A program made the position numbers and the translations under genes. The notes beneath the pieces were generated by a model. It did no database searches. It was given only the letters and a program-made list of their open reading frames with translations, and was not told the origin of the DNA. A stretch of 64,000 nt of DNA from Pseudoalteromonas luteoviolacea (GTDB lineage Bacteria; Pseudomonadota; Gammaproteobacteria; Enterobacterales; Alteromonadaceae), in NCBI RefSeq assembly GCF_000814765.1, contig NZ_JWIC01000005.1:124001-188000 (forward strand), written 5' to 3'. Shown in pieces: positions 43,362 to 53,999 of the stretch (position 1 is the stretch's first letter; each line of letters begins with the position of its first letter).

Positions 43362-44165
43362 ATGGCGATCAGTAAGCTCGAGTTTAATCAATTAAATAGA
43401 GTGCTTGATGAACACACTGGGATACGGCTAAATTCATCAAAATCGGATATTATGGCCAGTCGACTTAGCTCTCGCTTAAGAGCGACTAAATGTACGACAC
43501 ATAATAAATATTATCAGCTGATCACTAGTCCAGATGGGAGAAAAGAGCTTGATATCTTCATCGATAAGATGACAACGCACGAAACATATTTTTTTCGAGA
43601 ACAAGCTCAGTTTGAATTTTTATATCAATACTTTAGAGGAAAAAACAGTCGCCAAGTTCATATTAAAGCATGGAGTGCGGCGTCATCCACAGGCGAGGAA
43701 GCCTACTCTATCGCGATGGTGCTCGATGACTTATTTTACGGCCGAAACTGGTCTGTGACTGGCACGGATATTTCTCCGACAGCGGTCGAAATGGCAAAAG
43801 AAGCCTGTTTTGCTATGTCTACATCGCAGAAAATACCTAAAAAATACCGCCGAGCGTACTGCCTTAAAGGCGTTGACCACAATGAGGGCACATTCACGGT
43901 CAACAAAGCCATCAAAAACCACTGCACTTTCTATGTTGATAACTTGCTGAGACTAAAAAATGTAGACTATTCTTTTGATATCATATTTTTACGGAATGTC
44001 TTGATTTACTTCGATGAAATCAAACAAAAAGCCATTATCGACAACATAATACATCGATTAAACCATGGCGGGTTGTTATTTTTAGGGCACTCTGAGTCTC
44101 TCCGCAAGAAACGCCCTGGACTGGAATTAATTCAACCCTGTATCTATAAAAAGGTTAGGTTATGA
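43362..44165 (+). CDS. cheR: Chemoreceptor glutamate methyltransferase
   Basis: 267 aa. N-terminal helical domain (1-80) with TTHETYFFRE and a SAM-binding domain with AWSAASSTGEEAYSIAM, TGTDISPTAVEMA, DIIFLRNVLIYFD and FLGHSESL. Adds methyl groups to receptor glutamates. Overlaps cheB by 4 bases. Confidence 0.95.
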   Translation: MAISKLEFNQLNRVLDEHTGIRLNSSKSDIMASRLSSRLRATKCTTHNKYYQLITSPDGRKELDIFIDKMTTHETYFFREQAQFEFLYQYFRGKNSRQVHIKAWSAASSTGEEAYSIAMVLDDLFYGRNWSVTGTDISPTAVEMAKEACFAMSTSQKIPKKYRRAYCLKGVDHNEGTFTVNKAIKNHCTFYVDNLLRLKNVDYSFDIIFLRNVLIYFDEIKQKAIIDNIIHRLNHGGLLFLGHSESLRKKRPGLELIQPCIYKKVRL

Positions 44166-45235
44166 TTAGCGTGTTTATCGTCGACGACTCTGCGGTAATG
44201 CGGCAACTCGTGGGTGAAATAATCAAGCATGACAGAGAGCTTAAACTAATTGGTTCAGCACCCGATCCTTTATTGGCTGAACGAAAAATGAAACTCTGTT
44301 GGCCAGATGTCATATTATTAGATGTAGAAATGCCAAAAATGGATGGCATTACGTTTCTCAAAAAAATCATGCAAGAAAAACCAACCCCTGTGATCATGTG
44401 CTCCGCTCTCACCCAAAAACATACTGAAACCGCTATGGAAGCGCTTGCCTCTGGCGCTGTTGACGTGATCGCGAAGCCTACTCAAGGCCTAACTGATTTC
44501 TTAAATAACCAAGGCATTACTCAAATCGTTGATGCCATAAAAGCAGCCGGAAAGGCCAAAGTTAAGCCCATGCGTTACCTGTCTGAGGAGTCAATTAGGC
44601 ACAATCATACGGTTGACGAAGTGTTACCAGCCACATCACCTAATGAGCTCAAACCTCCTATAACGCACGACAAGGTGATTGCCGTAGGCGCATCAACGGG
44701 TGGCACCGAAGCGCTCACAGGGTTTTTATCTCTCCTACCGCCTGATACTCCGCCCATAGTCATCGTTCAACACATGCCCAGCAAGTTCACGCATGCGTTT
44801 GCTCAACGATTAAATACGATCACTCGTCACACGGTAGTTGAAGGCGAAAATGCAATGCGACTTAAAGCTGGTTATGTGTATATCGCACCCGGTGGTAAGC
44901 ACATGTTGGTAAAACGTCAAGGTAGCGACTACTATTTAGAAGTACGGGATGGCCCGTTGGTAAGTCGACATCGCCCCTCTGTAGATGTGTTATTTAGATC
45001 TGTCGCGCAGTCTGTTGGCCGCAACGCCATTGGCGTCATTCTGACAGGTATGGGTGATGACGGTGCATCAGGTATGTTAGATATGAAACAAGCAGGTGCC
45101 ATTAATTTTGCCGAAAGTGAAGCAAGTTGTGTTGTTTTTGGTATGCCAAAAGAGGCGATTGCAAGAGGCGCGGTAGATAAAGTCTTTTCGCTCAGTAATA
45201 TCCCGTATCAAATTTTAAAAGTGTTAAGGTGTTAG
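44162..45235 (+). CDS. cheB: Chemotaxis glutamate methylesterase/deamidase
   Basis: 357 aa. Receiver (1-120) with Asp54 in LLDVEMPKMDG and Lys105; esterase domain with Ser178 (GASTGGTEAL), His204 (VQHMPSKFT) and Asp299/300 (GMGDDGASGM). Removes receptor methyl groups when phosphorylated by CheA. No cheD follows, unlike the similar cluster of Vibrio cholerae chromosome 2. Confidence 0.95.
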   Translation: MISVFIVDDSAVMRQLVGEIIKHDRELKLIGSAPDPLLAERKMKLCWPDVILLDVEMPKMDGITFLKKIMQEKPTPVIMCSALTQKHTETAMEALASGAVDVIAKPTQGLTDFLNNQGITQIVDAIKAAGKAKVKPMRYLSEESIRHNHTVDEVLPATSPNELKPPITHDKVIAVGASTGGTEALTGFLSLLPPDTPPIVIVQHMPSKFTHAFAQRLNTITRHTVVEGENAMRLKAGYVYIAPGGKHMLVKRQGSDYYLEVRDGPLVSRHRPSVDVLFRSVAQSVGRNAIGVILTGMGDDGASGMLDMKQAGAINFAESEASCVVFGMPKEAIARGAVDKVFSLSNIPYQILKVLRC

Positions 45236-45237
45236 CT

Positions 45238-46863
45238 ATGCAAAAAAGCCTGTTAGAACTGCTAAGTATCATCTACGTTGCCTATGAACCGGACGGTACC
45301 ATTACAGGAATTTCTGATAAAGCCAGTAATTTAATAACACTGAATGTGGGTGATAATATTGTCAACTGCCCTACTTTGAAATTTTTTGATGAAGACTTTA
45401 ATGACTTAGACGCAAAAAAGGTGCTTTTTGAATCTTGTTTTGATCAGCTCGAACTTGGCGTAAGTGTCGATAACAGCAATGTACATTGGGTCAGGTTCAG
45501 TTACACAAGAAAGAATGAGCTTACCTTTGTTAAAGTCGACTTAATTGAAGAGCTAGTCGCGATTAGACGCTTAAATAAACAACTGGCAATCAGAGATCCG
45601 CATACAGGCTTATTATACCGAGAAGCCTTTATTGCGAAAGTTCAGGAGCTGGATACACCTGGAGTTATGTGCTGTATTCGAATCTGTAATTATCAGCGAA
45701 TATCTGAGGTGTGGAATATTGGCGTCGCAAACTTAGTTTTTATGGAAGTGCTTTCACGCTTTCAAGGGGAATATGAACAAGGGGTATTTTCCAAACATTC
45801 ATCCGATTGCTTCTGTGTATTTATTCCTAATTCATCCCCTATCAATATTGAAGCCCTATATAACCACCTTAACGAACCTTTTGAATTTAACGACAGTAGT
45901 TTCTACAGTAACGTCGCTTTGGGTTACTACAAAGAATTGGGTAAAGACGATCATGAACTGAGCCTCAACAAAGCTGAGATGGCTACTTTTGATGTATTAT
46001 CAGAGAAGCTGAGACTCGTCGAATTTCAAGAAGGGTTAGCGCGGCAGATTGAGCGACAGAACAAAATAGAAACCGCTCTACGAGATGCTTTGCACAATGA
46101 AAACTCTAACAATACGTTCAGCGTCGTATTGCAACCATTGCATGATACTAAAACAGAGTGTTTAATCGGCGCTGAGTGTTTAATGAGGTGGACGCTGGAT
46201 GGCCAGCCGGTCTCACCTGTAGAATTTATACCGATTGTTGAGAGTACTGGTGACATCAACAAACTTACCATGTTTACCCTTTCACAGATAAAAGAAGCAA
46301 AAGATAAGCTCAGAAGTGAAGGCATTGAGCCAAAAAACTATATGTTTGCCATTAATATCAGTGTGGTGGAGATATTAGACGTTAACTTTGAAAGCAAATT
46401 ACTCAATGCGTTGTCTGAATACAAAATAGACCCGCGTTGTATCAAACTTGAGCTCACAGAATCAGCCCTGATAGACAACTTTTCATACGTCAATGAAGTG
46501 TTGGTTTCATTGCAAAGCAAAGGCTTTCTTATTTCAATCGATGACTTTGGTACGGGCTTTTCCAGCTTAAGCTACCTCTGTAAGTTACACTTCGATGAAA
46601 TAAAAATAGACCGCTCGTTTGTTACGAATGTGGTTAAAGATGGCAAGTTGCAGTCGGTCTTTAACTCGATTGTTTCACTGGCAAAAAATCTAGATAAACC
46701 CTTGGTTGCAGAAGGTGTCGAAGATATGGAGCAAATGATTTATGCAAAAGCAAAAGGCGTGCAATATGTTCAGGGGTACTACTATAGTAAACCGCTGCCA
46801 ATTGACGCCTTTGTTGAGTATGTTTTAGAAGACAAATCTAGTTATCTTCATTTTGAAAGCTAG
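45238..46863 (+). CDS. EAL-domain cyclic di-GMP phosphodiesterase with degenerate GGDEF
   Basis: 541 aa, soluble. N-terminal PAS-like part (1-105), then a GGDEF-like domain (about 115-240) whose signature is replaced by KHSSD and is surely inactive, and a C-terminal EAL domain. The EAL part keeps the metal and catalytic residues: ECL for EAL, Asn in INIS, Glu in ELTES, IDDFGTGFSS, IKIDRSF and VAEGVE, so phosphodiesterase activity is likely. Start ATG is chosen for the AAGGTG before it; it overlaps nothing but is 2 bases after cheB, so it belongs to the operon. Converges on lolE. Confidence 0.92.
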   Translation: MQKSLLELLSIIYVAYEPDGTITGISDKASNLITLNVGDNIVNCPTLKFFDEDFNDLDAKKVLFESCFDQLELGVSVDNSNVHWVRFSYTRKNELTFVKVDLIEELVAIRRLNKQLAIRDPHTGLLYREAFIAKVQELDTPGVMCCIRICNYQRISEVWNIGVANLVFMEVLSRFQGEYEQGVFSKHSSDCFCVFIPNSSPINIEALYNHLNEPFEFNDSSFYSNVALGYYKELGKDDHELSLNKAEMATFDVLSEKLRLVEFQEGLARQIERQNKIETALRDALHNENSNNTFSVVLQPLHDTKTECLIGAECLMRWTLDGQPVSPVEFIPIVESTGDINKLTMFTLSQIKEAKDKLRSEGIEPKNYMFAINISVVEILDVNFESKLLNALSEYKIDPRCIKLELTESALIDNFSYVNEVLVSLQSKGFLISIDDFGTGFSSLSYLCKLHFDEIKIDRSFVTNVVKDGKLQSVFNSIVSLAKNLDKPLVAEGVEDMEQMIYAKAKGVQYVQGYYYSKPLPIDAFVEYVLEDKSSYLHFES

Positions 46864-46876
46864 TTACTCCAACAAA

Positions 46877-48106
46877 TTACCCACCTCCAAGCACACGTGC
46901 GGGCTCAACTTTAGTAGCCTGCCATGCTGGATAGATACTAGAAATAACTGAAATAAAGACCGTTGCCAACAAGACAATCACAATGTCCGTGAAATCTAAT
47001 TTACTCGGCAAAAACTCGATAAAGTACACCCCCTGCAATGGGTTACTTCCATCTATAGAGGTCCAAAGCATAAACAGCTCTGAGATATTGAGCGCGATCA
47101 GTGTGCCAACAAGCAAACCACAAAACGCCCCTACCAAAGCATAACTTAGCCCTTGTGCGGCAAATGTCATAAAAATAGTACTATCGCGTGTCCCCATGGT
47201 TTTTAAAATGGCGATGTCAGCTTGCTTTTCTTTTACTTCCATCACCATTGAAGAAATAATGTTAAAACTTGCAACTGCGATGATTAAAAACACAACTAAA
47301 TAAACGATGGTTCTAACCATTTGAATATCTTGATACAAACTGCCCTGTGTTCTAAACCAGCTCTGTACATAAACTAGGTCAGGCAATGCACGTCCTGCAC
47401 TCATAGCAATTTGATGCGCATTGAATACATCATCCACTGATAACCTTAGCCCTGTAACCGTTTTTCTGTCCAGCGACAAGGCTTGCTGTACCTTTGCCAA
47501 ACTCACGATCGCTAAATGTTTATCAACTTCCCCGCCCATTGAGATAAGTCCTGCTACCTTAAATGACACACGCTTTGGTGCCGCTAACGCATTCTTAGCG
47601 TGTTGATTAGCAATCAGCACAGTGACTTTGTCACCTAGGCTCACGCCTAATTGAGTTGCAATCCCTTTACCGAGCACAATCTCATTCTCATCTAAACGCT
47701 CAAGTTTAAGGGGATTGATATAGCGGTGAATACTAGAAACCTGATTATGCTTGCTTGGCTCAATCGCTTTTAGCTGCGCAGCTTTCAATTTGCCTTTGTA
47801 CTGCACCATGCCCGTAACGTTTATCTCTGGCGTTGCGCTTACCACACCCAGCTGATTTTCAAGCAACTCAACCTTTGTAGGCCAATCCTGAATCGGCTCA
47901 TAAGGTGCTTGATAGCTGACATGAGGAACCACAGAAAGTAAGCGCTCTTTAAGTTGCTGTTCAAAACCATTAATGACTGACAAAGCAACAATCAGAACCG
48001 TTACGCCCAAAAAGACGCCAATGGTTGATGCTTTACTCAAAAAACCAATAAAACCACTTTGATGTTTGGTTTCTCGTAATCGTTTGCTTAAAAACAGACT
48101 AAGCAT
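46877..48106 (-). CDS. lolE: Lipoprotein-releasing ABC transporter permease LolE
   Basis: 409 aa from [18 protein letters not shown], the family-like start that overlaps lolD by 8 bases; the frame is open 30 codons further up inside lolD. One N-terminal membrane helix (about 25-45), a large periplasmic domain, three C-terminal helices with a conserved EKQADIAILKTMGTRD coupling loop. Part of LolCDE, which extracts outer-membrane lipoproteins from the inner membrane for LolA. Confidence 0.93.
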   Translation of the reverse strand: MLSLFLSKRLRETKHQSGFIGFLSKASTIGVFLGVTVLIVALSVINGFEQQLKERLLSVVPHVSYQAPYEPIQDWPTKVELLENQLGVVSATPEINVTGMVQYKGKLKAAQLKAIEPSKHNQVSSIHRYINPLKLERLDENEIVLGKGIATQLGVSLGDKVTVLIANQHAKNALAAPKRVSFKVAGLISMGGEVDKHLAIVSLAKVQQALSLDRKTVTGLRLSVDDVFNAHQIAMSAGRALPDLVYVQSWFRTQGSLYQDIQMVRTIVYLVVFLIIAVASFNIISSMVMEVKEKQADIAILKTMGTRDSTIFMTFAAQGLSYALVGAFCGLLVGTLIALNISELFMLWTSIDGSNPLQGVYFIEFLPSKLDFTDIVIVLLATVFISVISSIYPAWQATKVEPARVLGGG

Positions 48107-48806
48107 GCGAGCGACCACCGTCTTTTTGATATTCAACGAGTACGCCATCATCCAGTTGCACAACACGTCCCAACTTCTCAGCCAATTCAAGGTCATGCGT
48201 CACAATAACAAAACTGGTATCAAACTCTTTATTTAACTCGTTTAATAACTCATAAATTTTAAGTGCATTGTGCTTGTCCAAATTTCCAGTTGGTTCATCG
48301 GCAAGCACCAACGACGGTTTTGTAACAAGCGCCCTTGCTATTGCAACACGCTGTCTTTCCCCACCAGAGAGCTCCGATGGGCGGTGATCAACTCGGTGAC
48401 CAAGCCCCACTTTATCAAGCATTTGCGCAGCTTCGGTTTTAGCGTCTTGTTTTGACTTACCACCAATTAAAAGTGGCATCGCAACATTTTCTAGCGCACT
48501 AAAGTCCATTAATAAATGATGAAACTGGTAAATAAACCCCATATGTTGATTTCTAAAGTCAGCTTGCTTGGCCCGTGATAATGTCTGCACGTCAGTGCCT
48601 TTAATTTTCAATGTGCCTTCTGTCGCTGAATCGAGAGTGCCCAAAATATGTAGCAACGTGCTTTTACCCGAGCCTGAACTACCGACAATAGAGAGCGTTT
48701 CCCCTTGTTCTAAAGATAAGTTCACTCCTTTGAGTACGGACACTTGGTTACCTGCCTCATGGTATGATTTATTGAGTGCTTGGCATTGGATCACGGGATC
48801 ATTCAT
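48099..48806 (-). CDS. lolD: Lipoprotein-releasing ABC transporter ATPase LolD
   Basis: 235 aa. Walker [11 protein letters not shown]-loop in FIYQFHHLL, signature [10 protein letters not shown], Walker [10 protein letters not shown], and switch VTHD. Drives LolCE. Start overlaps lolC by 8 bases and end overlaps lolE by 8, so all three are coupled. Confidence 0.96.
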   Translation of the reverse strand: MNDPVIQCQALNKSYHEAGNQVSVLKGVNLSLEQGETLSIVGSSGSGKSTLLHILGTLDSATEGTLKIKGTDVQTLSRAKQADFRNQHMGFIYQFHHLLMDFSALENVAMPLLIGGKSKQDAKTEAAQMLDKVGLGHRVDHRPSELSGGERQRVAIARALVTKPSLVLADEPTGNLDKHNALKIYELLNELNKEFDTSFVIVTHDLELAEKLGRVVQLDDGVLVEYQKDGGRSHA

Positions 48807-50001
48807 ATCTTAAAACCTCGGCAGGCATCACTTTAGCTGCTTTTTGCGCAGGATAAAGTGTGGCTAAAAAACTTAATAACAAACTGGTAAAAATTATAAA
48901 AGATAGACTCATACTATCGAATTTAACGGGTAGTTCCATGCCACCTAATAGTGACAAACCAACGAGGTTTAACACCTCATTGATGTTTGCAGCCAGCAAA
49001 AGGCCACATACGGCGCCAATAAGAGTACCTACAAGACCGTTATAAAGACCTTGAATCATAAATACTTGCGCTATTTTATTTGGTGTAAACCCTAAAGTTT
49101 GTAATATGGCGACTTCACCTTGCTTCTCACTCACCATCATTGAAAGCGCAGATATGATATTAAAAACAGCAACCACAACAATCAGCGCGAGTAATAAAGA
49201 CATCACTCGTTTTTCCATGGCAACAGCTGCAAATAGTGCCCCTTGCTGCACTTGCCAGTCTTGATAGCTAAACTCAGACAACAGCTGCTTATTTTTAGAC
49301 TTAAAATCTGCTACAGAAAAAGCATCGTCTAACGTCAAGCTGACATCATATTTACCTGGTTGCTTTTTCAATAACTTCATGAGACTTGCGCCATCGGAAA
49401 ACGCCAATGTTGTATCCGCTTCGCTTCGAGAGTTATAAATAGCAGCCACAGAAAACAGTCTCTGTTTTGGCACTCGACCCAACGGGGTATAACTGGTTAT
49501 ATCAGGGAAAATAACGCGAATTTTATCACCGATGCTCACATCTAACTTATTCGCCAAAAATCGGCTAATGGCTAGTTGATAGCGCTTATCATGCATTGCT
49601 TTTACACTACCAGATTCAATATGCGGATTAATTGCCGTTGGATGACCAGAAAACGAGCCTTGTAATCTGACACCAACAAGTTCTTTATTGGTTTGCAATA
49701 TGACATCAGATGTGACGTAGGGTGAAGCCCGTTTCACTCCAGGCAATACCGATAGAGTATTTAAACTGGCTGCTGGTTGATGATTATCTTTTTCAGAAAG
49801 CTGTACATGCGGAATGAGATCAAGCATGGCGTTTTTTAAGCTTTGTTCAAAGCCATTCATAACCGAATTCACTGTTATTAATGACATTAATCCAAGCGCT
49901 ATGCCCGCTATCGAGAAAAATGAGATAAAAGAAACAAACGCATTTCCCTTGGAAGAACGACTGTATCTAAGCCCAACAAAAAGGCTAACCGATTGAAACA
50001 T
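48799..50001 (-). CDS. lolC: Lipoprotein-releasing ABC transporter permease LolC
   Basis: 400 aa, close to E. coli LolC (399). LFVGLRYSRSSKGNAFVSFIS start, membrane helix at about 26-48, periplasmic domain, and three C-terminal helices after SEKQGEVAILQTLGFTP. First gene of lolC-lolD-lolE as in E. coli. The assignment of C versus E for the two permeases rests on order. Confidence 0.93.
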   Translation of the reverse strand: MFQSVSLFVGLRYSRSSKGNAFVSFISFFSIAGIALGLMSLITVNSVMNGFEQSLKNAMLDLIPHVQLSEKDNHQPAASLNTLSVLPGVKRASPYVTSDVILQTNKELVGVRLQGSFSGHPTAINPHIESGSVKAMHDKRYQLAISRFLANKLDVSIGDKIRVIFPDITSYTPLGRVPKQRLFSVAAIYNSRSEADTTLAFSDGASLMKLLKKQPGKYDVSLTLDDAFSVADFKSKNKQLLSEFSYQDWQVQQGALFAAVAMEKRVMSLLLALIVVVAVFNIISALSMMVSEKQGEVAILQTLGFTPNKIAQVFMIQGLYNGLVGTLIGAVCGLLLAANINEVLNLVGLSLLGGMELPVKFDSMSLSFIIFTSLLLSFLATLYPAQKAAKVMPAEVLRYE

Positions 50002-50157
50002 ATTAAAATTTATTTCTTTAATTTCTTCTAATTGAGTAATGCTAACACAGATGAGATCAACTGGTCACACCTTGATGTGTAAAAATTTTTTAATTATCCG
50101 CTACTTAATGTCTCAATTTGGTGTAAAATGCGTGAAATCTTGCGGTATGGAAGTTCT

Positions 50158-51825
50158 ATGTTATCCCTAGACAGATTTAAGCATATGAATTTTAAGGGGG
50201 ATTTGTTCGGTGGTGTGACCACTGCTATTATTTCTCTTCCCCTAGCCCTCGCCTTCGGGGTTGCTTCTGGTGCCGGTGCAGAAGCAGGAATGTGGGGCGC
50301 TATTCTCGTCGGTCTCTTTGCTGCCTTATTTGGCGGTTCTACCTCTTTGATTTCTGAGCCAACAGGTCCGATGACGGTTATTATGACCGCTGTTCTGACC
50401 ACTATGATGGCACAGTACCCCGAAAACGGACTTGCAATGGGCTTTACTGTTGTAATGATGGCCGGGGCATTTCAGATACTACTCGGTACATTAAAACTCG
50501 GCAAATATGTCACATTAATGCCCTACAGCGTTATTTCCGGCTTTATGTCAGGTATCGGGGTCATTCTCATCATTTTACAGCTTGCGCCTTTATTGGGACA
50601 TCAAGCTCCACCAGGAGGCGTGTTAGGCACGCTGGGTGCGCTACCTGCTCTACTCTTAGACTTACATTTTGCTGAGCTATTTTTAGGTATTTTAACACTG
50701 GCTATCTTGTTTTATTTACCTCAAAAGTATCGCCAATACGTACCCGCTCAATTGGTTGCATTGGTAGCAGTAACATTAGTCTCTATCATCATTTTTGATA
50801 CTGACAGCATAAACCGAATTGGTGAAATACCCAGTGGTTTGCCTTCAGTAGTTTGGCCAACCTTTACCGCTGAACAGTTTACTTCAATGGTCATTGATGC
50901 ACTTGTTCTGGGCACATTAGGCTGTATTGATACACTGCTCACAGCAGTTATCGGAGACAGCTTGACTCGAACTGAACATGATTCTGACAAAGAGCTTCGT
51001 GGTCAGGGTGTTGCAAACATGATTTCAGGTTTATTTGGCGCATTACCTGGCGCAGGTGCGACAATGGGTACGGTGGTGAATATTCAAGTGGGTGCACGTT
51101 CGCCCCTTGCTGGCATTATTCGCGCATTGATCTTAATGGCAGTGGTCTTTGTTGCAGGCGGTCTCACTGAACCCATTCCAATGGCAGTACTGGCCGGTAT
51201 CGCGGTTTATGTAGGCTATAACATCTTGGATTGGAGCTTCATTCAACGCGCGCACAAACTGAGTATAAGTCAAATGGCGATTATGTATGGCGTGATGCTC
51301 TTAACTGTATTTGTCGACTTGATCGTGGCAGTTGGCTTAGGTGTGTTTATCTCTAACATCATGGTTATTGAGCGTTTAAGTCGAGTACAAGAGCAGCATG
51401 TTAAAGCCATTAGCGACAATGATACTGACGAAGAGGTGCCATTAAATAGCCATGAAAAGGAACTCTTAGAAAAAGCACAAGGCAAATTACTATTTTTCTA
51501 CTTATCTGGACCAATGATTTTCAGTGTATCAAAAGCGATTGCGCGGCAGCACAGATATATCAGTGAATATAAAACCATGGTATTGGACTTAAGTGATGTT
51601 GCTATGCTGGATGTCACTGTGAGCTTAGCAATCGAAAATGCGATCACAGATGCTATTGATGCCAATGTTCAAGTATTTATCTACTCGCCCAACCAAGAGA
51701 CGAGTGAAAAGCTGAACAAAATTAATATTCGCGAAAAGCTTGGAACCGATGCTTTCTGTCATAGTCGTGAAGCTGCGCTACACAAAGCACTTGAAGCTAT
51801 GTCAATATCAACAACACAGCGCTAA
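50158..51825 (+). CDS. SulP-family anion transporter, BicA-like
   Basis: 555 aa from the ATG with GGAAG five bases upstream; another ATG ten codons earlier is possible. SulP/SLC26 membrane core with about 12-14 helices: GDLFGGVTTAIISLPLALAFG, GASGAGAEAGMWGA-like and SEPTGPMTVIMTA segments, and LGCIDTLLTAVIGDSLTRTEHD; cytoplasmic STAS domain from about 430 (SGPMIFSVSKAIARQH). The core closely resembles the cyanobacterial sodium-bicarbonate transporter BicA from memory, more than sulfate permeases. No carbonic anhydrase is next to it. Last 4 bases overlap the convergent lysR gene. Confidence 0.9.
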   Translation: MLSLDRFKHMNFKGDLFGGVTTAIISLPLALAFGVASGAGAEAGMWGAILVGLFAALFGGSTSLISEPTGPMTVIMTAVLTTMMAQYPENGLAMGFTVVMMAGAFQILLGTLKLGKYVTLMPYSVISGFMSGIGVILIILQLAPLLGHQAPPGGVLGTLGALPALLLDLHFAELFLGILTLAILFYLPQKYRQYVPAQLVALVAVTLVSIIIFDTDSINRIGEIPSGLPSVVWPTFTAEQFTSMVIDALVLGTLGCIDTLLTAVIGDSLTRTEHDSDKELRGQGVANMISGLFGALPGAGATMGTVVNIQVGARSPLAGIIRALILMAVVFVAGGLTEPIPMAVLAGIAVYVGYNILDWSFIQRAHKLSISQMAIMYGVMLLTVFVDLIVAVGLGVFISNIMVIERLSRVQEQHVKAISDNDTDEEVPLNSHEKELLEKAQGKLLFFYLSGPMIFSVSKAIARQHRYISEYKTMVLDLSDVAMLDVTVSLAIENAITDAIDANVQVFIYSPNQETSEKLNKINIREKLGTDAFCHSREAALHKALEAMSISTTQR

Positions 51826-52697
51826 TTTGACTTTAAGCCATCGGCAATAAATTCAAGTAATTCTCTGACTGATGTTGGTAAATACCGTCTGGGTGGGTAC
51901 ACCGCCCAGACACCTTCTGACTCTGGTCTATATCCATCCAATACTTCTACAAGTTCACCTTTTTCAATGGCTTCTGTTAAATAATAATGAGGCAACTGCG
52001 CTAATCCTAACCCTTGTTTGGCGGCATCAACCAGCGCCCAACCACTGTTGCATCGGAGCCTACCTTTAACAGTCATCTGGCACTCTTTGCCGCCGTCTAT
52101 GAAACGCCAAACACTCGACTGACCAACCAAGCAAGTATGTCGTTCTAGATCTCTAATGTGCTCTATCGGTGTTGATTTGGATATATATGCTGGTGAACCG
52201 CACACTAAAGTTTGCCGATGTGATAATAACCTCGCCCTCATTGACGAATCTTTCAAATTCCCCAATCGAATCGCAAAATCGAATCCCTGCTCTATTAAAT
52301 CAAGCTTGTTGTTATTAAGCTCCATGTCAATTTGAATATTCGGATACAACGCCATAAACTCGTTGACCAATGGCATAATATATTGCTCTCCATACATCAC
52401 TGGCGCTGTCATCTTTATCTTTCCCGCAGGTTGACTATCTCTTTGTCGAAGCGCGGAAGTCGCATCATCTAATGCATGTTGTAAGTGTTTTGCATGGGAT
52501 AAAAAAACATTACCTTCCGTTGTTAAAGACAGTTTTCTTGTCGTACGGTTTAATAATTGATAGCCAAGAGTGCTTTCAAGCGTTTTAACCCGGCGACTCA
52601 CTTGTGCTACCGAGGTGTCTAATTGTTCTGCGGCACTTGTAAAAGAGCCATACACCGCGACAGCTACAAACTCATCTATTCCAATCCACCTATCCAT
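51822..52697 (-). CDS. LysR-family transcriptional regulator
   Basis: 291 aa from MDRWIGIDEFVAVAVYGS; the frame is open 15 codons upstream. Winged helix-turn-helix at 1-60 (FTSAAEQLDTSVAQVSRRVKTLE region), linker helix, and periplasmic-binding-like effector domain of the CrgA type. Divergent from frmA with a 99-base gap, so it probably controls the formaldehyde genes. In E. coli this role is played by FrmR, a different family. Confidence 0.92.
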   Translation of the reverse strand: MDRWIGIDEFVAVAVYGSFTSAAEQLDTSVAQVSRRVKTLESTLGYQLLNRTTRKLSLTTEGNVFLSHAKHLQHALDDATSALRQRDSQPAGKIKMTAPVMYGEQYIMPLVNEFMALYPNIQIDMELNNNKLDLIEQGFDFAIRLGNLKDSSMRARLLSHRQTLVCGSPAYISKSTPIEHIRDLERHTCLVGQSSVWRFIDGGKECQMTVKGRLRCNSGWALVDAAKQGLGLAQLPHYYLTEAIEKGELVEVLDGYRPESEGVWAVYPPRRYLPTSVRELLEFIADGLKSN

Positions 52698-52784
52698 TAT
52701 TACAAATCCGTAAAAGTCTTTTATTATTTTCGAGATTATCAAATTTATAATAAAGGTTATACTTAAGCTTCTCTATAAAAATAG

Positions 52785-53918
<1,134 letters not shown>

Positions 53919-53928
53919 CAAAAACTTA

Positions 53929-53958
53929 AAAAGCGGTGCGTTAACACGCATTGCTTTT
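53929..53958 (+). terminator. Hairpin between frmA and frmB
   Basis: Imperfect stem AAAAGC..TGCGT / ACGCA..GCTTTT in the 81-base gap. The T-run is inside the stem and short after it, so it could be an attenuator reducing frmB expression. Confidence 0.4.
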
Positions 53959-53999
53959 ATCACGTTAAAACTCTTATTTAATTTTAAGTTGCCTACAAT

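Noticed and set aside
45229..45237. GTG start for the EAL protein
   Set aside because: It would overlap cheB and lacks a placed SD; the ATG at 45238 has AAGGTG upstream.
48107..48196. Longer lolE inside lolD
   Set aside because: The extra 30 codons are lolD sequence in another frame; family members start at the MLSLFLS-like Met.
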